Positions 17,001 through 24,560 of a stretch of DNA of 64,000 bases are shown here, piece by piece. Location: assembly GCA_028687545.1 (NCBI GenBank), contig JAQTZZ010000011.1, forward strand, positions 26,386 to 90,385, in the 5' to 3' direction. The notes beneath the pieces are model-generated. The model saw nothing but the letters and a program-made list of their open reading frames with translations. It was not told where the DNA came from and did no database searches. Positions within the stretch are counted from its first letter, which is position 1. Each line of letters begins with the position of its first letter. The position numbers and the translations under genes are program-made. This stretch comes from Candidatus Wallbacteria bacterium (GTDB lineage: Bacteria > Muiribacteriota > JAQTZZ01).

Positions 17001-18083
17001 TTAATACTTCCCGCCCATGCCGGCAGTGGGATTCAACACAACCTGCTTGACCTTTGTCTTGTCCTGGATCTTGCTCTGGGCGATTTCAGGAGTGATCTCG
17101 CCGTGGCGCAGGAGGTCCAGCACAGACTCTTCCATAGTGACCATGCCGTCCTTCTTGCCTGTCTGGATGGAATTGAGGATCATATAGGTCTTGCCCTCGC
17201 GGATCAGATTCGCGATGGCTGAATTCATCACCATGATCTCGCGGGCAGCCACGCGGCCTCCGCCTTTGGCCTTGGGCAGGAGCTGCTGGCTGATCACAGC
17301 CTTGAGCGTAAGCGAGAGCTGGGTGCGGATCTGTTCCTGCTGGTAGGGCGGGAATACATCCACCACGCGGTCGATGGTCTGCGCCGCAGATTGCGTATGC
17401 AGTGTGGAAAACACCAGGTGTCCGGTTTCGGCCAGGGTAATGGTGGCTGCGATGGTTTCCAGATCTCTCATTTCTCCGCAGAGGATCACGTCCGGGTCCT
17501 GGCGCAGCACGTATTTGAGGGCATTGGCATAACTGTTGGTGTCACGGCCGAGCTGCCTCTGGTCAATGATGCATTGCTTGTGCTCGTGCACGAATTCGAT
17601 CGGATCCTCGACAGTGACTATATGATAGTTATGGGTGGAATTGATCAGGTCGATCATCGAAGCCAGGGTAGTGGATTTGCCTGAGCCGGTGGGACCGGTG
17701 ACCAGCACCAGGCCGTTCGGGTATTCCGTGAAAGTGGACACTACATCGGGCATTCCAAGCTCAGAGAGCGCAGGGATCACTTCCATGATCGTGCGGAAAG
17801 CGGCTCCGACATACCCCTTCTGCTTGTAAACATTGACACGGAAACGGCCGATGCCTTTGAGGGAAATGGAGAGGTCGAGTTCATTCTTTTCTTCGAACTG
17901 GGCTTTCTGCTCATCAGAGAGGATGCTGTAGACCAGTTTCTTGGTCATTTCCGGATTCAGTTTATCGTCCCCATACTGCTTGAGTCTGCCCTGAATCCTG
18001 AAAACCGGGGCTGCTCCCACTGAGAAAATTATGTCTGATACCTTCTCTTTGACCGCATCTCTCAGCATTTCAACGACATCCAT
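17001..18083 (-). CDS. pilT: PilT-family type IV pilus retraction ATPase (copy 2)
   Basis: The start at 18083 is chosen because GGAGGGG lies 4 nt upstream and the product begins like PilT (MDVVEMLRDAV). An upstream extension to 18188 has neither feature. The 360-residue protein has Walker A GPTGSGKST, Asp box VTVEDPIEFVHEH, Walker B DPDVILCGEMRD and His box AETGHLVFSTLHT. It is similar to, but clearly diverged from, the copy at 12056-13120. Genomes with two PilT-like proteins often use one for retraction and another (PilT2/PilU-like) as an accessory motor. Which role this copy has cannot be told from sequence. Confidence 0.95.
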   Translation of the reverse strand: MDVVEMLRDAVKEKVSDIIFSVGAAPVFRIQGRLKQYGDDKLNPEMTKKLVYSILSDEQKAQFEEKNELDLSISLKGIGRFRVNVYKQKGYVGAAFRTIMEVIPALSELGMPDVVSTFTEYPNGLVLVTGPTGSGKSTTLASMIDLINSTHNYHIVTVEDPIEFVHEHKQCIIDQRQLGRDTNSYANALKYVLRQDPDVILCGEMRDLETIAATITLAETGHLVFSTLHTQSAAQTIDRVVDVFPPYQQEQIRTQLSLTLKAVISQQLLPKAKGGGRVAAREIMVMNSAIANLIREGKTYMILNSIQTGKKDGMVTMEESVLDLLRHGEITPEIAQSKIQDKTKVKQVVLNPTAGMGGKY

Positions 18084-18176
18084 AGTCCCCTCCTGCGTTA
18101 TACATTCTGAACCTGATAATTTTCTGCATATTGACGATTTATTATAACAGAAGATGACGAACGGGTAAAAAATAAA

Positions 18177-18449
18177 TTGAAAAAACACTTTTTCGTTTAC
18201 GTCCTCCGCTGCAGCGGAGGTTCCCTTTACACAGGGTATACTATGGATCTAGAGGCCAGGGTTGCATTGCACAAATCCGGGAGAGGCGCGAAATACACTG
18301 CCTGTCACCTGCCTGTAGAACTTGTTTATCATGAAGTTCTGAAGACCCGCAGACTGGCCATGCAGCGGGAAATCGCCATCAAACGGCTTCCCAAGGCTGG
18401 CAAGGAATCATTGATCAAAGCTGCCTGGGCATTTTGTCCTGCATCGTGA
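18177..18449 (+). CDS. GIY-YIG domain protein (UPF0213/YhbQ-like)
   Basis: The 90-residue protein is a stand-alone GIY-YIG nuclease domain: [16 protein letters not shown] carries the paired signature, followed by Arg in [10 protein letters not shown] and Glu in [11 protein letters not shown]. This small family is widespread, and a role in DNA repair or processing is usually suggested. The start is a TTG at 18177 with only a weak upstream A-rich site. Its 5' end lies about 94 nt from the divergent pilT copy 2 start, and its last 35 nt overlap the end of the convergent DUF502 gene. Confidence 0.85.
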   Translation: MKKHFFVYVLRCSGGSLYTGYTMDLEARVALHKSGRGAKYTACHLPVELVYHEVLKTRRLAMQREIAIKRLPKAGKESLIKAAWAFCPAS

Positions 18450-19062
18450 TCCCGCCGCTCAGCACCAGCTTCACATAATCCTCAAAAGTGATCTGGACTG
18501 GAATAGTCTGCTTTCTGGGAAATGTGTCATACCAGCCTGTGATCGGATTCGGAGTAGTGGCAATGAACACTGAAACCAGGTCATCTCCGCTCTTCTCCCT
18601 CATCTCGCAGTGGGCATCCGCCATTTCCAGGCCTATGACATAGTGTTCGCAGTCGTAATATCTCACCAACACGACATTGCGGACAATTTTGTTGCTCTTG
18701 GTAAAAAAAACTGAGAGTTCGTTGGTTGTAGAGATCAGAAAATTACCCATGGGAAGCCTGCGAAAAAATGTTTCCAGGTGCTCATACAATCCGATACCTG
18801 CTTTCTGAAAAAGGTATCCCACCAATATAATCAGGAACATGGTCAGGATGATTCCAAGTCCTGGAATCCGGTAATGAAACATTCTGGTGAGCAGATCCCC
18901 AAGCAGGCTCTCGTCGGCCCAATTGAAAAGATACAGGAATATGTAGATCGTCACTGCAAACGGAAGCAGAAACGCGAGGCCTGAAAAGAAATAGATTCTG
19001 AGTATGCGCCAGAATCGCTTGAAGCCGGGTTTCTGAAACAGAGACACTGTAATTCTGTTCAT
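18415..19062 (-). CDS. DUF502 family membrane protein
   Basis: The 215-residue protein has two membrane helices (about residues 20-45 and 70-92, the second reading [15 protein letters not shown]). The family signature follows: [19 protein letters not shown], then [19 protein letters not shown], and an end with [10 protein letters not shown]. These segments match DUF502 proteins closely. Their function is not established. It lies downstream of vanW on the same strand with a 103-bp gap, and converges with the GIY-YIG gene with a 35-nt overlap. Confidence 0.85.
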   Translation of the reverse strand: MNRITVSLFQKPGFKRFWRILRIYFFSGLAFLLPFAVTIYIFLYLFNWADESLLGDLLTRMFHYRIPGLGIILTMFLIILVGYLFQKAGIGLYEHLETFFRRLPMGNFLISTTNELSVFFTKSNKIVRNVVLVRYYDCEHYVIGLEMADAHCEMREKSGDDLVSVFIATTPNPITGWYDTFPRKQTIPVQITFEDYVKLVLSGGITMQDKMPRQL

Positions 19063-19092
19063 CGTATTAAATCAATCTGAAGAGATAGTTTC

Positions 19093-19122
19093 ACCAACAT
19101 ACAAACATACTAACATACCAAC
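19093..19122. repeat. Short CCAACATAC/AACATACT repeat tract
   Basis: In the vanW-DUF502 gap the run ACCAACATACAAACATACTA continues with ACATACCAAC, giving four near-copies of an AACATAC word. The same word forms the 16-bp tandem repeats at 57204-57267. This suggests a dispersed simple repeat family in this genome. Confidence 0.6.
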
Positions 19123-19165
19123 TTCAAACAGTGAACAAGGGGTTATCCGGACATTGTTGTCCAAA

Positions 19166-20389
19166 TTACTCAAACGTGCTGTATGTGCTGTCAGCCACAT
19201 GCGATCTGGACACCAGCCTGTTTCCTTCATATTTAAGGAGCCAGACCTTCTCGGTGAGGCTTTTTCCGTGGCGGCTTTCCTTCTTTTCCAGTTCGTACCG
19301 GTAGTCTAAAGGCTTGTCGCTGTAAAGTGTCACTGTGCATTTATCTTCCGAAACCTGGGCCGAAATCAGAAAACTGCGGTCAGAATAGATATTCTTGAAG
19401 ACCAGATCCTTATCCGGATATACTACTGCCGCGTCCTCGCCGGCCGGAACATAGTCGATGCCGGGTCCGCGCAGGGAGTGATTGTAGCGTTCGGTCACTT
19501 CAAGTCCGGCCAGTAAAACCGGACCGTAAAGGGTCGAGCTGACCTGGCAGATACCTCCACCGATCGAGTCAACGAGCTTCCCCCCGGAAATCCCGTGCGC
19601 TTCCATGTATCCCCTGGATCTGGTTCTGGCTCCAAGTACATAATTATAGGAAAATTCCTGACCAGGTTTGATCACCAGGTTGTCTATATCTGAGGCGGCC
19701 AGTTTTAAATTGTTCACCCTGTTCTCATCCGAGGGATCGAACCTGGATTCCTGAGAGGAGATTTTATTAGTGAATCCCCGGCTTCTGAGAATTCCTTCAT
19801 AGGAATTGTCTGTTTCCAGCATTACTACTTCAAGTTTGATTCTCAGCTCCGGCTGTGTCAGAAATTTAGCGTCATTGAAAAAATTGTCGAATTGAGTTTC
19901 AGTGTCCCTGTAGTTTATCCTGCAGCCGGTCTCGCCCTTTACAATCTTGTCGATTCCTTTGAAACTGGTGACCTTGGAGTCTGAACCTTCGACGGCATAG
20001 AGCCTGTTGATCTCGTCCAGCCGCGCCATTACCAGTTGTTTGTCGATGTGATATTTTGGTGTTATCTGATATGATTTCCGCTTGTTGAAGAGAGTGAAAT
20101 TCATCCTGTCCCAGGAGTTCTGCATTCTCCTGATCTTGTTGATTTCATCCATCAGTTCCCGCTTCTGCAGTGAAATGAAGTCTGTGAACGGAACGCTGAA
20201 AACATTTTCCTTGATCAGGAAGACAAGATTCTTGCTGCGCAGCCGCTGGTTAAGTTCGTCCTCGATGTCCGCGGCTGTCTGCTTGATGTTCGGAACAATC
20301 AGAAAGCTTTTATCATAGCACTCGACCCGCAGTTCAGCACGTAGAATTCCGGAGAATAAGAACAGGAAAAAAAGGGTGATGCTCTTCAT
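19166..20389 (-). CDS. VanW-family secreted protein
   Basis: The 407-residue protein has a signal peptide (MKSITLFFLFLFSGILRA). The C-terminal half (about 220-370) is a clear VanW domain, with NNLKLAASDIDN, the LVDSIGGGICQVSSTLYG block and the ERYNHSLRGPGIDYVPAGEDA segment. VanW domains accompany glycopeptide-resistance clusters and are common in cell-wall proteins, but their reaction is unknown. The N-terminal half is a charged region without a known fold. The gene overlaps nadA by 4 nt, so it belongs to the operon starting at 24208. Being in this operon does not imply vancomycin resistance; no vanH, vanA or vanX is present. Confidence 0.85.
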   Translation of the reverse strand: MKSITLFFLFLFSGILRAELRVECYDKSFLIVPNIKQTAADIEDELNQRLRSKNLVFLIKENVFSVPFTDFISLQKRELMDEINKIRRMQNSWDRMNFTLFNKRKSYQITPKYHIDKQLVMARLDEINRLYAVEGSDSKVTSFKGIDKIVKGETGCRINYRDTETQFDNFFNDAKFLTQPELRIKLEVVMLETDNSYEGILRSRGFTNKISSQESRFDPSDENRVNNLKLAASDIDNLVIKPGQEFSYNYVLGARTRSRGYMEAHGISGGKLVDSIGGGICQVSSTLYGPVLLAGLEVTERYNHSLRGPGIDYVPAGEDAAVVYPDKDLVFKNIYSDRSFLISAQVSEDKCTVTLYSDKPLDYRYELEKKESRHGKSLTEKVWLLKYEGNRLVSRSHVADSTYSTFE

Positions 20390-21285
20390 CGGCTCAACTC
20401 CAGCATAAGTTTTAGCGCTTTCCCGGCGGATTCCATGATTTCAGGGGGGAGACTGATCTCTGTCAGCTCAAGTTCCAGACTCCTGATGACATCCGAAGGA
20501 AGCGTTTTTTTCATATTATAGCAGGTTTTAGCACTGCCTGCGGAATAAATGTTTTTCCCGGGATAAAGCTCCGCCAGATGCTCAATTACACCGATTTCAG
20601 TCGCCAGGATCAGCTCGGTCCGGTCGGTCTGTGCGGCAATCCGCATCATTCCGCTGGTGGATGCAACCAGGTCGGCAACCGAGAGGACGTCAGCCCCGCA
20701 TTCAGGGTGAGCCAGAAAAAGAGCCTTGGGATGCAGGAGTTTCGATTCCATGGCTTCTTCTCTGGTGAACCTGCAATGCACATAGCATGATCCGGGATAG
20801 GTGATGATCATCTTCTTTGTATTTCCGGCGACCCAGCCGCCAAGATTTGCATCAGGCAGCATGATCACTTTGTCATTTGGAAGTTTCTCGACGATAGTCT
20901 TGGCGTTGGAGGAAGTGCAGCAGACATCCGCGACAGCCTTGACTTCAGCGTAAGTGTTCACATAGGCACAAACTGCAGCGTCAGGGTACTGTTTTTTCAA
21001 ATCCCTGATTTTATCAAGGTCAGCCATCTCGGCCAGCGGGCAGCCGGCATCGATCCTGGGAATCACAACCTTGGCTCCAGGATTAAGTATCTTGGCAGTC
21101 TCAGCCATGAAGCGGACTCCGCAGAACACGATCAGCTTCTTTCTGGATTCAGCTGCAAGCTTCGACAATTCCAGAGAATCACCGATGAAATCTGCCAGCG
21201 CCTTGACTTCAGCTCTCTGATAATTATGCGCGAGGATCAGGGCGTCTTTCCGGGTTTTCAGTTCAGCGACTTTTTCCAGATTCAT
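20386..21285 (-). CDS. nadA: Quinolinate synthase NadA
   Basis: The 299-residue protein matches NadA of the short form. It has LILAHNYQRAEVKALADFIGDSL at the start region and the three Cys that hold the 4Fe-4S cluster, in FCGVRFMAET, AHPECGADV and AKTCYNMKK. NadA condenses iminoaspartate with dihydroxyacetone phosphate to quinolinate in NAD synthesis. nadB and nadC are not in the window. The ends overlap both neighbours by 4 nt (ATGA), so it is embedded in the operon between the CPBP protease and VanW. Confidence 0.95.
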   Translation of the reverse strand: MNLEKVAELKTRKDALILAHNYQRAEVKALADFIGDSLELSKLAAESRKKLIVFCGVRFMAETAKILNPGAKVVIPRIDAGCPLAEMADLDKIRDLKKQYPDAAVCAYVNTYAEVKAVADVCCTSSNAKTIVEKLPNDKVIMLPDANLGGWVAGNTKKMIITYPGSCYVHCRFTREEAMESKLLHPKALFLAHPECGADVLSVADLVASTSGMMRIAAQTDRTELILATEIGVIEHLAELYPGKNIYSAGSAKTCYNMKKTLPSDVIRSLELELTEISLPPEIMESAGKALKLMLELSR

Positions 21286-21998
21286 TTTAACCAGATCTTC
21301 CAGAGGTCTATATTATACAGTACCAGCAGATTGTAAATTGTATGGGTGTAAGAAGCGATGCCGAATCCGCGGAAATAATACAGCAGGCAGAGCAGCACCC
21401 CTGCCAGCAACCGGTAAATGAAACTCCCGAGAGCAAAGGGTTCCCCGTAACTGCCAAAGTAATGGAATCCGGCAAAGGCCGCTGACGAAGACATCAGGGA
21501 CAGGACGAACACCAGCCATGGTTGTTTGATGACCTTGCAAAGGAGACAGAAAATTCCTGAAAAAAAGACCACTCTGAACAGGAACTCTTCGTATATTCCG
21601 GCTCCCAGGCAGGATGCGAACTGCACTCTCTGCGAAAGAGCAAGGTAATGATGCAGTTTCTCGATTGCTGGAGCGAGCAGCACCGCATAGACAAAGCTTT
21701 CCAGGATCATGAAGATAAAAAAGCCGGGCCTGATCTGCTGATCTTTCTCTTTTCTGTACACCAGCAGGAGGATCAGACAGAGCATGAATGCCACTGCCAG
21801 ATGCCCTTTGATGCCGAAAAAAGCGAACATCTGCTTGATCACGAGATCAGCCAGGTTTCTGAAGCCCTCGATGTCGGAATTGTTCAGTTTGAGGGTTTCA
21901 AACTCATAGACAAGCAGGAGCGGCAGCGCCATCAGAAAGCTGTAGCTGAGCCTTTTAGATTCCTGCCAGTAAGTTTTCAGAATAGACAGTGATGCCAT
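21282..21998 (-). CDS. CPBP-family intramembrane metalloprotease
   Basis: The 238-residue protein has about six to seven membrane helices. The family motifs are visible: YEEFLFRVVFFSG (EExxxR) near residue 137 and FAGFHYFG (FxxxH) near residue 178. CPBP (CAAX-type, Abi) proteases cut within membranes. Bacterial members have been tied to protein secretion, peptide maturation and immunity to self-made peptides. The first 44 nt overlap the end of the DUF523 gene and the last 4 nt overlap nadA. The substrate is unknown. Confidence 0.85.
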   Translation of the reverse strand: MASLSILKTYWQESKRLSYSFLMALPLLLVYEFETLKLNNSDIEGFRNLADLVIKQMFAFFGIKGHLAVAFMLCLILLLVYRKEKDQQIRPGFFIFMILESFVYAVLLAPAIEKLHHYLALSQRVQFASCLGAGIYEEFLFRVVFFSGIFCLLCKVIKQPWLVFVLSLMSSSAAFAGFHYFGSYGEPFALGSFIYRLLAGVLLCLLYYFRGFGIASYTHTIYNLLVLYNIDLWKIWLK

Positions 21999-22389
21999 TT
22001 TTTTTTAATAATTCCGTGGTAATGCCCATACCTGGAACGAGCGTTTCCCTTCCGTTCCGCATGCTGTAAACCCATTCTACACCGCAGGATGGGCTTTTCT
22101 CTTTCATGATAGCGCATGTGGCTCCTGAAAGTCTTGCAATTTCAAGTGTTGCGGCAGCCCCTCTTTCGAAAAACGATGTGACATCGCAGCCGGACTCATC
22201 ACGCAGGAGGTTTCCGCAGAAAACTGTTCTCAGCCTAGGGGTAGGCAGTCCGCCCAGCTGCTCGGGACACACCGGGATCAGCACTTTTTCACGGGCCAGT
22301 TCCACCACCCCAGGGTGTGGCTTTCCCATACCGTCAAATCGGCAGGGAATGCCTAAGAGACAAGCGGAAACCAGCACAGGACCGTTCAT
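21955..22389 (-). CDS. DUF523 (TudS-like) protein
   Basis: The 144-residue protein matches DUF523: VLVSACLLGIPCRFDG at the N-terminus, IPVCPEQLGGLPTPR, and CAIMKEKSPSCG near residue 105. The conserved Cys in these three segments fit the 4Fe-4S cluster known from the thiouracil desulfidase TudS of this family. The substrate here is unknown. It overlaps the nitroreductase by 4 nt and the CPBP gene by 44 nt. Confidence 0.88.
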   Translation of the reverse strand: MNGPVLVSACLLGIPCRFDGMGKPHPGVVELAREKVLIPVCPEQLGGLPTPRLRTVFCGNLLRDESGCDVTSFFERGAAATLEIARLSGATCAIMKEKSPSCGVEWVYSMRNGRETLVPGMGITTELLKKNGITVYSENLLAGI

Positions 22390-22991
22390 GAGACGATCTT
22401 CAGCAGCACATCGAGCGGCAACCGCTGGGGCGTGGAGGGGAATTCGGCTCCCAGACCGATCGGCACCAGAGCAGCGAGTTTCCAGGTTTTATCCACTGCC
22501 AGGATTTTTTTCACTTCAGGAGCAGCCAGCAGCGGGGCGCACATGTAACAGCTGGAATAGCCAAGCGAAAACGTGGTCAGCATCAGATTCTCAACTGCTG
22601 CACCGATAGTCTGATAATCCGCATAACTCTTGCATTCTTCAAGATTATCCGGATCCACCCTGGCTACAAGTTCCTCGGTGGCGGAATGATACGGCAGCTT
22701 GAAAACGTAGATTGTACAGGGGGCGTCCTTGAAGAAAGTCACATGCTCCAGGAATTTGTCTCTCTCGGCTTCATCCTCGATCATCAGGGCAGTTTTGCTT
22801 TCAATGGCCTCGGCAACAGTCCTGTTGATTGCCTGATTGATCACTGCGATAAAGCGAAAGATCTGGGCATTGTTCGCATTGGCGGAAAGAGCAGCCGTTT
22901 TCACAATCAGCCTGATGTCGTCTGTAGGAATCGGCACATGCTTGAATTGTCTGACGCTGCGCCTGTTCCGGATTACGTGCTCGAAGTCCAT
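22386..22991 (-). CDS. Nitroreductase-family flavoprotein
   Basis: The 201-residue protein begins MDFEHVIRNRRSVRQF, the FMN-phosphate-binding Arg/Ser cluster typical of the family. It continues with ALSANANNAQIFRFIAV and, later, ENLMLTTFSLGYSSCYM and the LVPIGLGAEFP segment. Members are FMN-dependent NAD(P)H oxidoreductases acting on nitro compounds, quinones or flavins; the natural substrate is unclear. Its first 19 nt overlap the aminotransferase gene and it overlaps DUF523 by 4 nt, so it is part of the same transcript. Confidence 0.9.
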   Translation of the reverse strand: MDFEHVIRNRRSVRQFKHVPIPTDDIRLIVKTAALSANANNAQIFRFIAVINQAINRTVAEAIESKTALMIEDEAERDKFLEHVTFFKDAPCTIYVFKLPYHSATEELVARVDPDNLEECKSYADYQTIGAAVENLMLTTFSLGYSSCYMCAPLLAAPEVKKILAVDKTWKLAALVPIGLGAEFPSTPQRLPLDVLLKIVS

Positions 22992-24208
22992 TCAGCCTCC
23001 CTGGGGGCACTTTTCACTCCCTTATACCTGGTCAGCGATTCGGCCAGTATTTCCATGGCACGGGTCAATTTATCGGAATTGAGTACGTAAGCTATGCGGA
23101 TTTCATCCAGACCGAACTCCGGACTGGCGTAAAAACCCTGGGCCGGGGCAACCATCACGGATTCCCCCCCGGAATCGAAATCAGTCAGAAGCCAGAGGGC
23201 ATAATGTTCGGCGTCATTCACGGGCAGCTTGGCGATCACGTAGAAAGCTCCCTGGGGTTTGCGGCAGACCACACCCGGTATCCGGCTCAAAGCGTCGTAA
23301 ACTATATCGCGCCGCTTCTGATATTCTTCGTTTACTCTCCTGTAATAGCTCTCTCCCAAAGTATGCAGAGCGACTGCACCGACCTGCTCAAGAGTCGGCG
23401 GGCAAAGCCTGCCCTGGGCGAATTTCATCACACAGGCCATCAGCTCTTCATTTTTCGAGATAAAGACGCCGATGCGGGCGCCGCAGGCACTGAAGCGTTT
23501 GGAAATCGAATCGCACATGATCAGGTGCTGCTCCGCTTCCTTGAACTCCATTACGGAAATGTGCTTCAGTCCGTCGTAGATGAACTCACGGTATACTTCG
23601 TCGGCGATCACGAACAGCTTGTACTTCATGGCCAGGCCGATCACCATCGCAAGCTCATCCCTGGTATAGACCGTGCCGGTCGGATTGTTCGGATTGCAGA
23701 TCAGGATGGCCTTGGTACGGGGCGTAATTTTCTCCGCAATCCTGTCGCTGGGCGGAAGATGAAATCCGTCCTCCGCGTAAGTCGTGATTGGGACTACTTT
23801 CAATCCGACCTGAGTGGCAAAGCTGTTATAATTCGTGTAAAAAGGCTCAGGAATGATCACTTCATCACCGAAATCTCCTACAGCCATGAAAGCGAAGAGG
23901 ATCGCTTCAGATCCTCCGGTGCAGATGATTACATGTTCCTTGCTGATGTTGAAATTCTTGCGGTTGTAATAATTCACCAGAGTATTGATATACTCAGGCA
24001 TCCCCTGAGAAGGTCCATAACCCAGCACAGGATCTTTGAATTTCCTGATAGCTTTCATCATCAGATCCGGGGTTTCAATGTCGGGCTGGCCTATGTTCAG
24101 GTGATAGATCTTCTTTCCTTTATCTTTGGCGGCTTGAGCATGCGGAACAAGCTTGCGGATCGGAGAAGCCTGGATCTCGCGCGCTCTTCTGGAAATTCTG
24201 AGTTTCAT
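22973..24208 (-). CDS. PLP-dependent class I/II aminotransferase (aspartate aminotransferase-like)
   Basis: The 411-residue protein has the class I aminotransferase pattern: YHLNIGQPDIETP, ICTGGSEAILFAF, ICNPNNPTGTVYTRDEL, VIADEVYREFIYDG, and the PLP lysine in SISKRFSACGARIG. A final Arg motif in DEIRIAYVLN binds the substrate carboxylate. It probably transaminates aspartate or a related amino acid in the cytoplasm. It is the first gene of a seven-gene minus-strand operon. AAGGGGAT precedes the ATG, and a strong promoter match lies at 24242-24270. Confidence 0.92.
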   Translation of the reverse strand: MKLRISRRAREIQASPIRKLVPHAQAAKDKGKKIYHLNIGQPDIETPDLMMKAIRKFKDPVLGYGPSQGMPEYINTLVNYYNRKNFNISKEHVIICTGGSEAILFAFMAVGDFGDEVIIPEPFYTNYNSFATQVGLKVVPITTYAEDGFHLPPSDRIAEKITPRTKAILICNPNNPTGTVYTRDELAMVIGLAMKYKLFVIADEVYREFIYDGLKHISVMEFKEAEQHLIMCDSISKRFSACGARIGVFISKNEELMACVMKFAQGRLCPPTLEQVGAVALHTLGESYYRRVNEEYQKRRDIVYDALSRIPGVVCRKPQGAFYVIAKLPVNDAEHYALWLLTDFDSGGESVMVAPAQGFYASPEFGLDEIRIAYVLNSDKLTRAMEILAESLTRYKGVKSAPREAEWTSST

Positions 24209-24241
24209 TTATCCCCCTTATAACCCCGATTTTACTGGTTG

Positions 24242-24270
24242 ATTTTACTATCTTGAAGAAAAATAGTCAA
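24242..24270 (-). promoter_or_regulatory. Sigma70-type promoter of the aminotransferase-nadA-vanW operon
   Basis: On the minus strand TTGACT (24270-24265) and TAAAAT (24247-24242) have an ideal 17-nt spacer. The -10 box lies about 33 nt before the ATG at 24208. This is the best consensus match I found in the window. Confidence 0.6.
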
Positions 24271-24329
24271 GAAAGTGAGAGACTCTGTTGCCGGATTCAA
24301 AATGATACATCGATCATGGAATTTTTTTA

Positions 24330-24359
24330 TTGAAAATTTCAGGTGAACTAAATTAATAT
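24330..24359 (+). promoter_or_regulatory. Putative promoter of the 55-residue protein gene
   Basis: TTGAAA (24330-24335) and TAATAT (24354-24359) are 18 nt apart, about 33 nt before the TTG start at 24393. It is back to back with the promoter of the divergent operon. Confidence 0.45.
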
Positions 24360-24392
24360 TAGACAAATTCGAAGAACCCGCTGGAGGATGAC

Positions 24393-24560
24393 TTGGCTGA
24401 CAAGGAAACACTGGAAAAACTGAATTATTCGAGCTCGATCAACTCATTGACCCTGGCCGCACTGGTAAAAATACTGGTGAAAAAAGGACTCATCAAACAG
24501 GCCGAGCTGGCTGAAGCTTTTGAGGAAGTTAAAAAGAAGGCTGAAGACCAGAAATTTTAA
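24393..24560 (+). CDS. Small helical protein (55 aa), unknown
   Basis: A 55-codon frame starts at TTG 24393, with GGAGG 5 nt upstream, and ends at TAA 24558-24560. The product begins MADKETLEKLNYSSS and is Leu/Lys/Glu-rich. The segment ALVKILVKKGLIKQAELAEA looks like a short helix-turn-helix of the kind found in small regulatory or subunit-like proteins. The ATG at 24388 in another frame stops after 11 codons, so the TTG start is the only good option. It has a plausible promoter and ends with a 3-nt overlap with the convergent murJ end. The ribosome site and codon use suggest it is real; the function is unknown. Confidence 0.6.
   Translation: MADKETLEKLNYSSSINSLTLAALVKILVKKGLIKQAELAEAFEEVKKKAEDQKF

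Noticed and set aside
16832..17050. Plus-strand 72-codon frame after the AT-rich gap
   Set aside because: No ribosome site, and it runs into the end of pilT copy 2 on the other strand; low-complexity Lys/Ser content fits AT-rich non-coding DNA.
19166..20389. Vancomycin-resistance cluster
   Set aside because: A VanW domain is present but no vanH, vanA, vanX, vanR or vanS genes accompany it; VanW alone is widespread.
23204..24223. Long plus-strand frame (339 codons) over the aminotransferase
   Set aside because: It is fully antisense to a clear aminotransferase with all motifs; it has no domain and no ribosome site.
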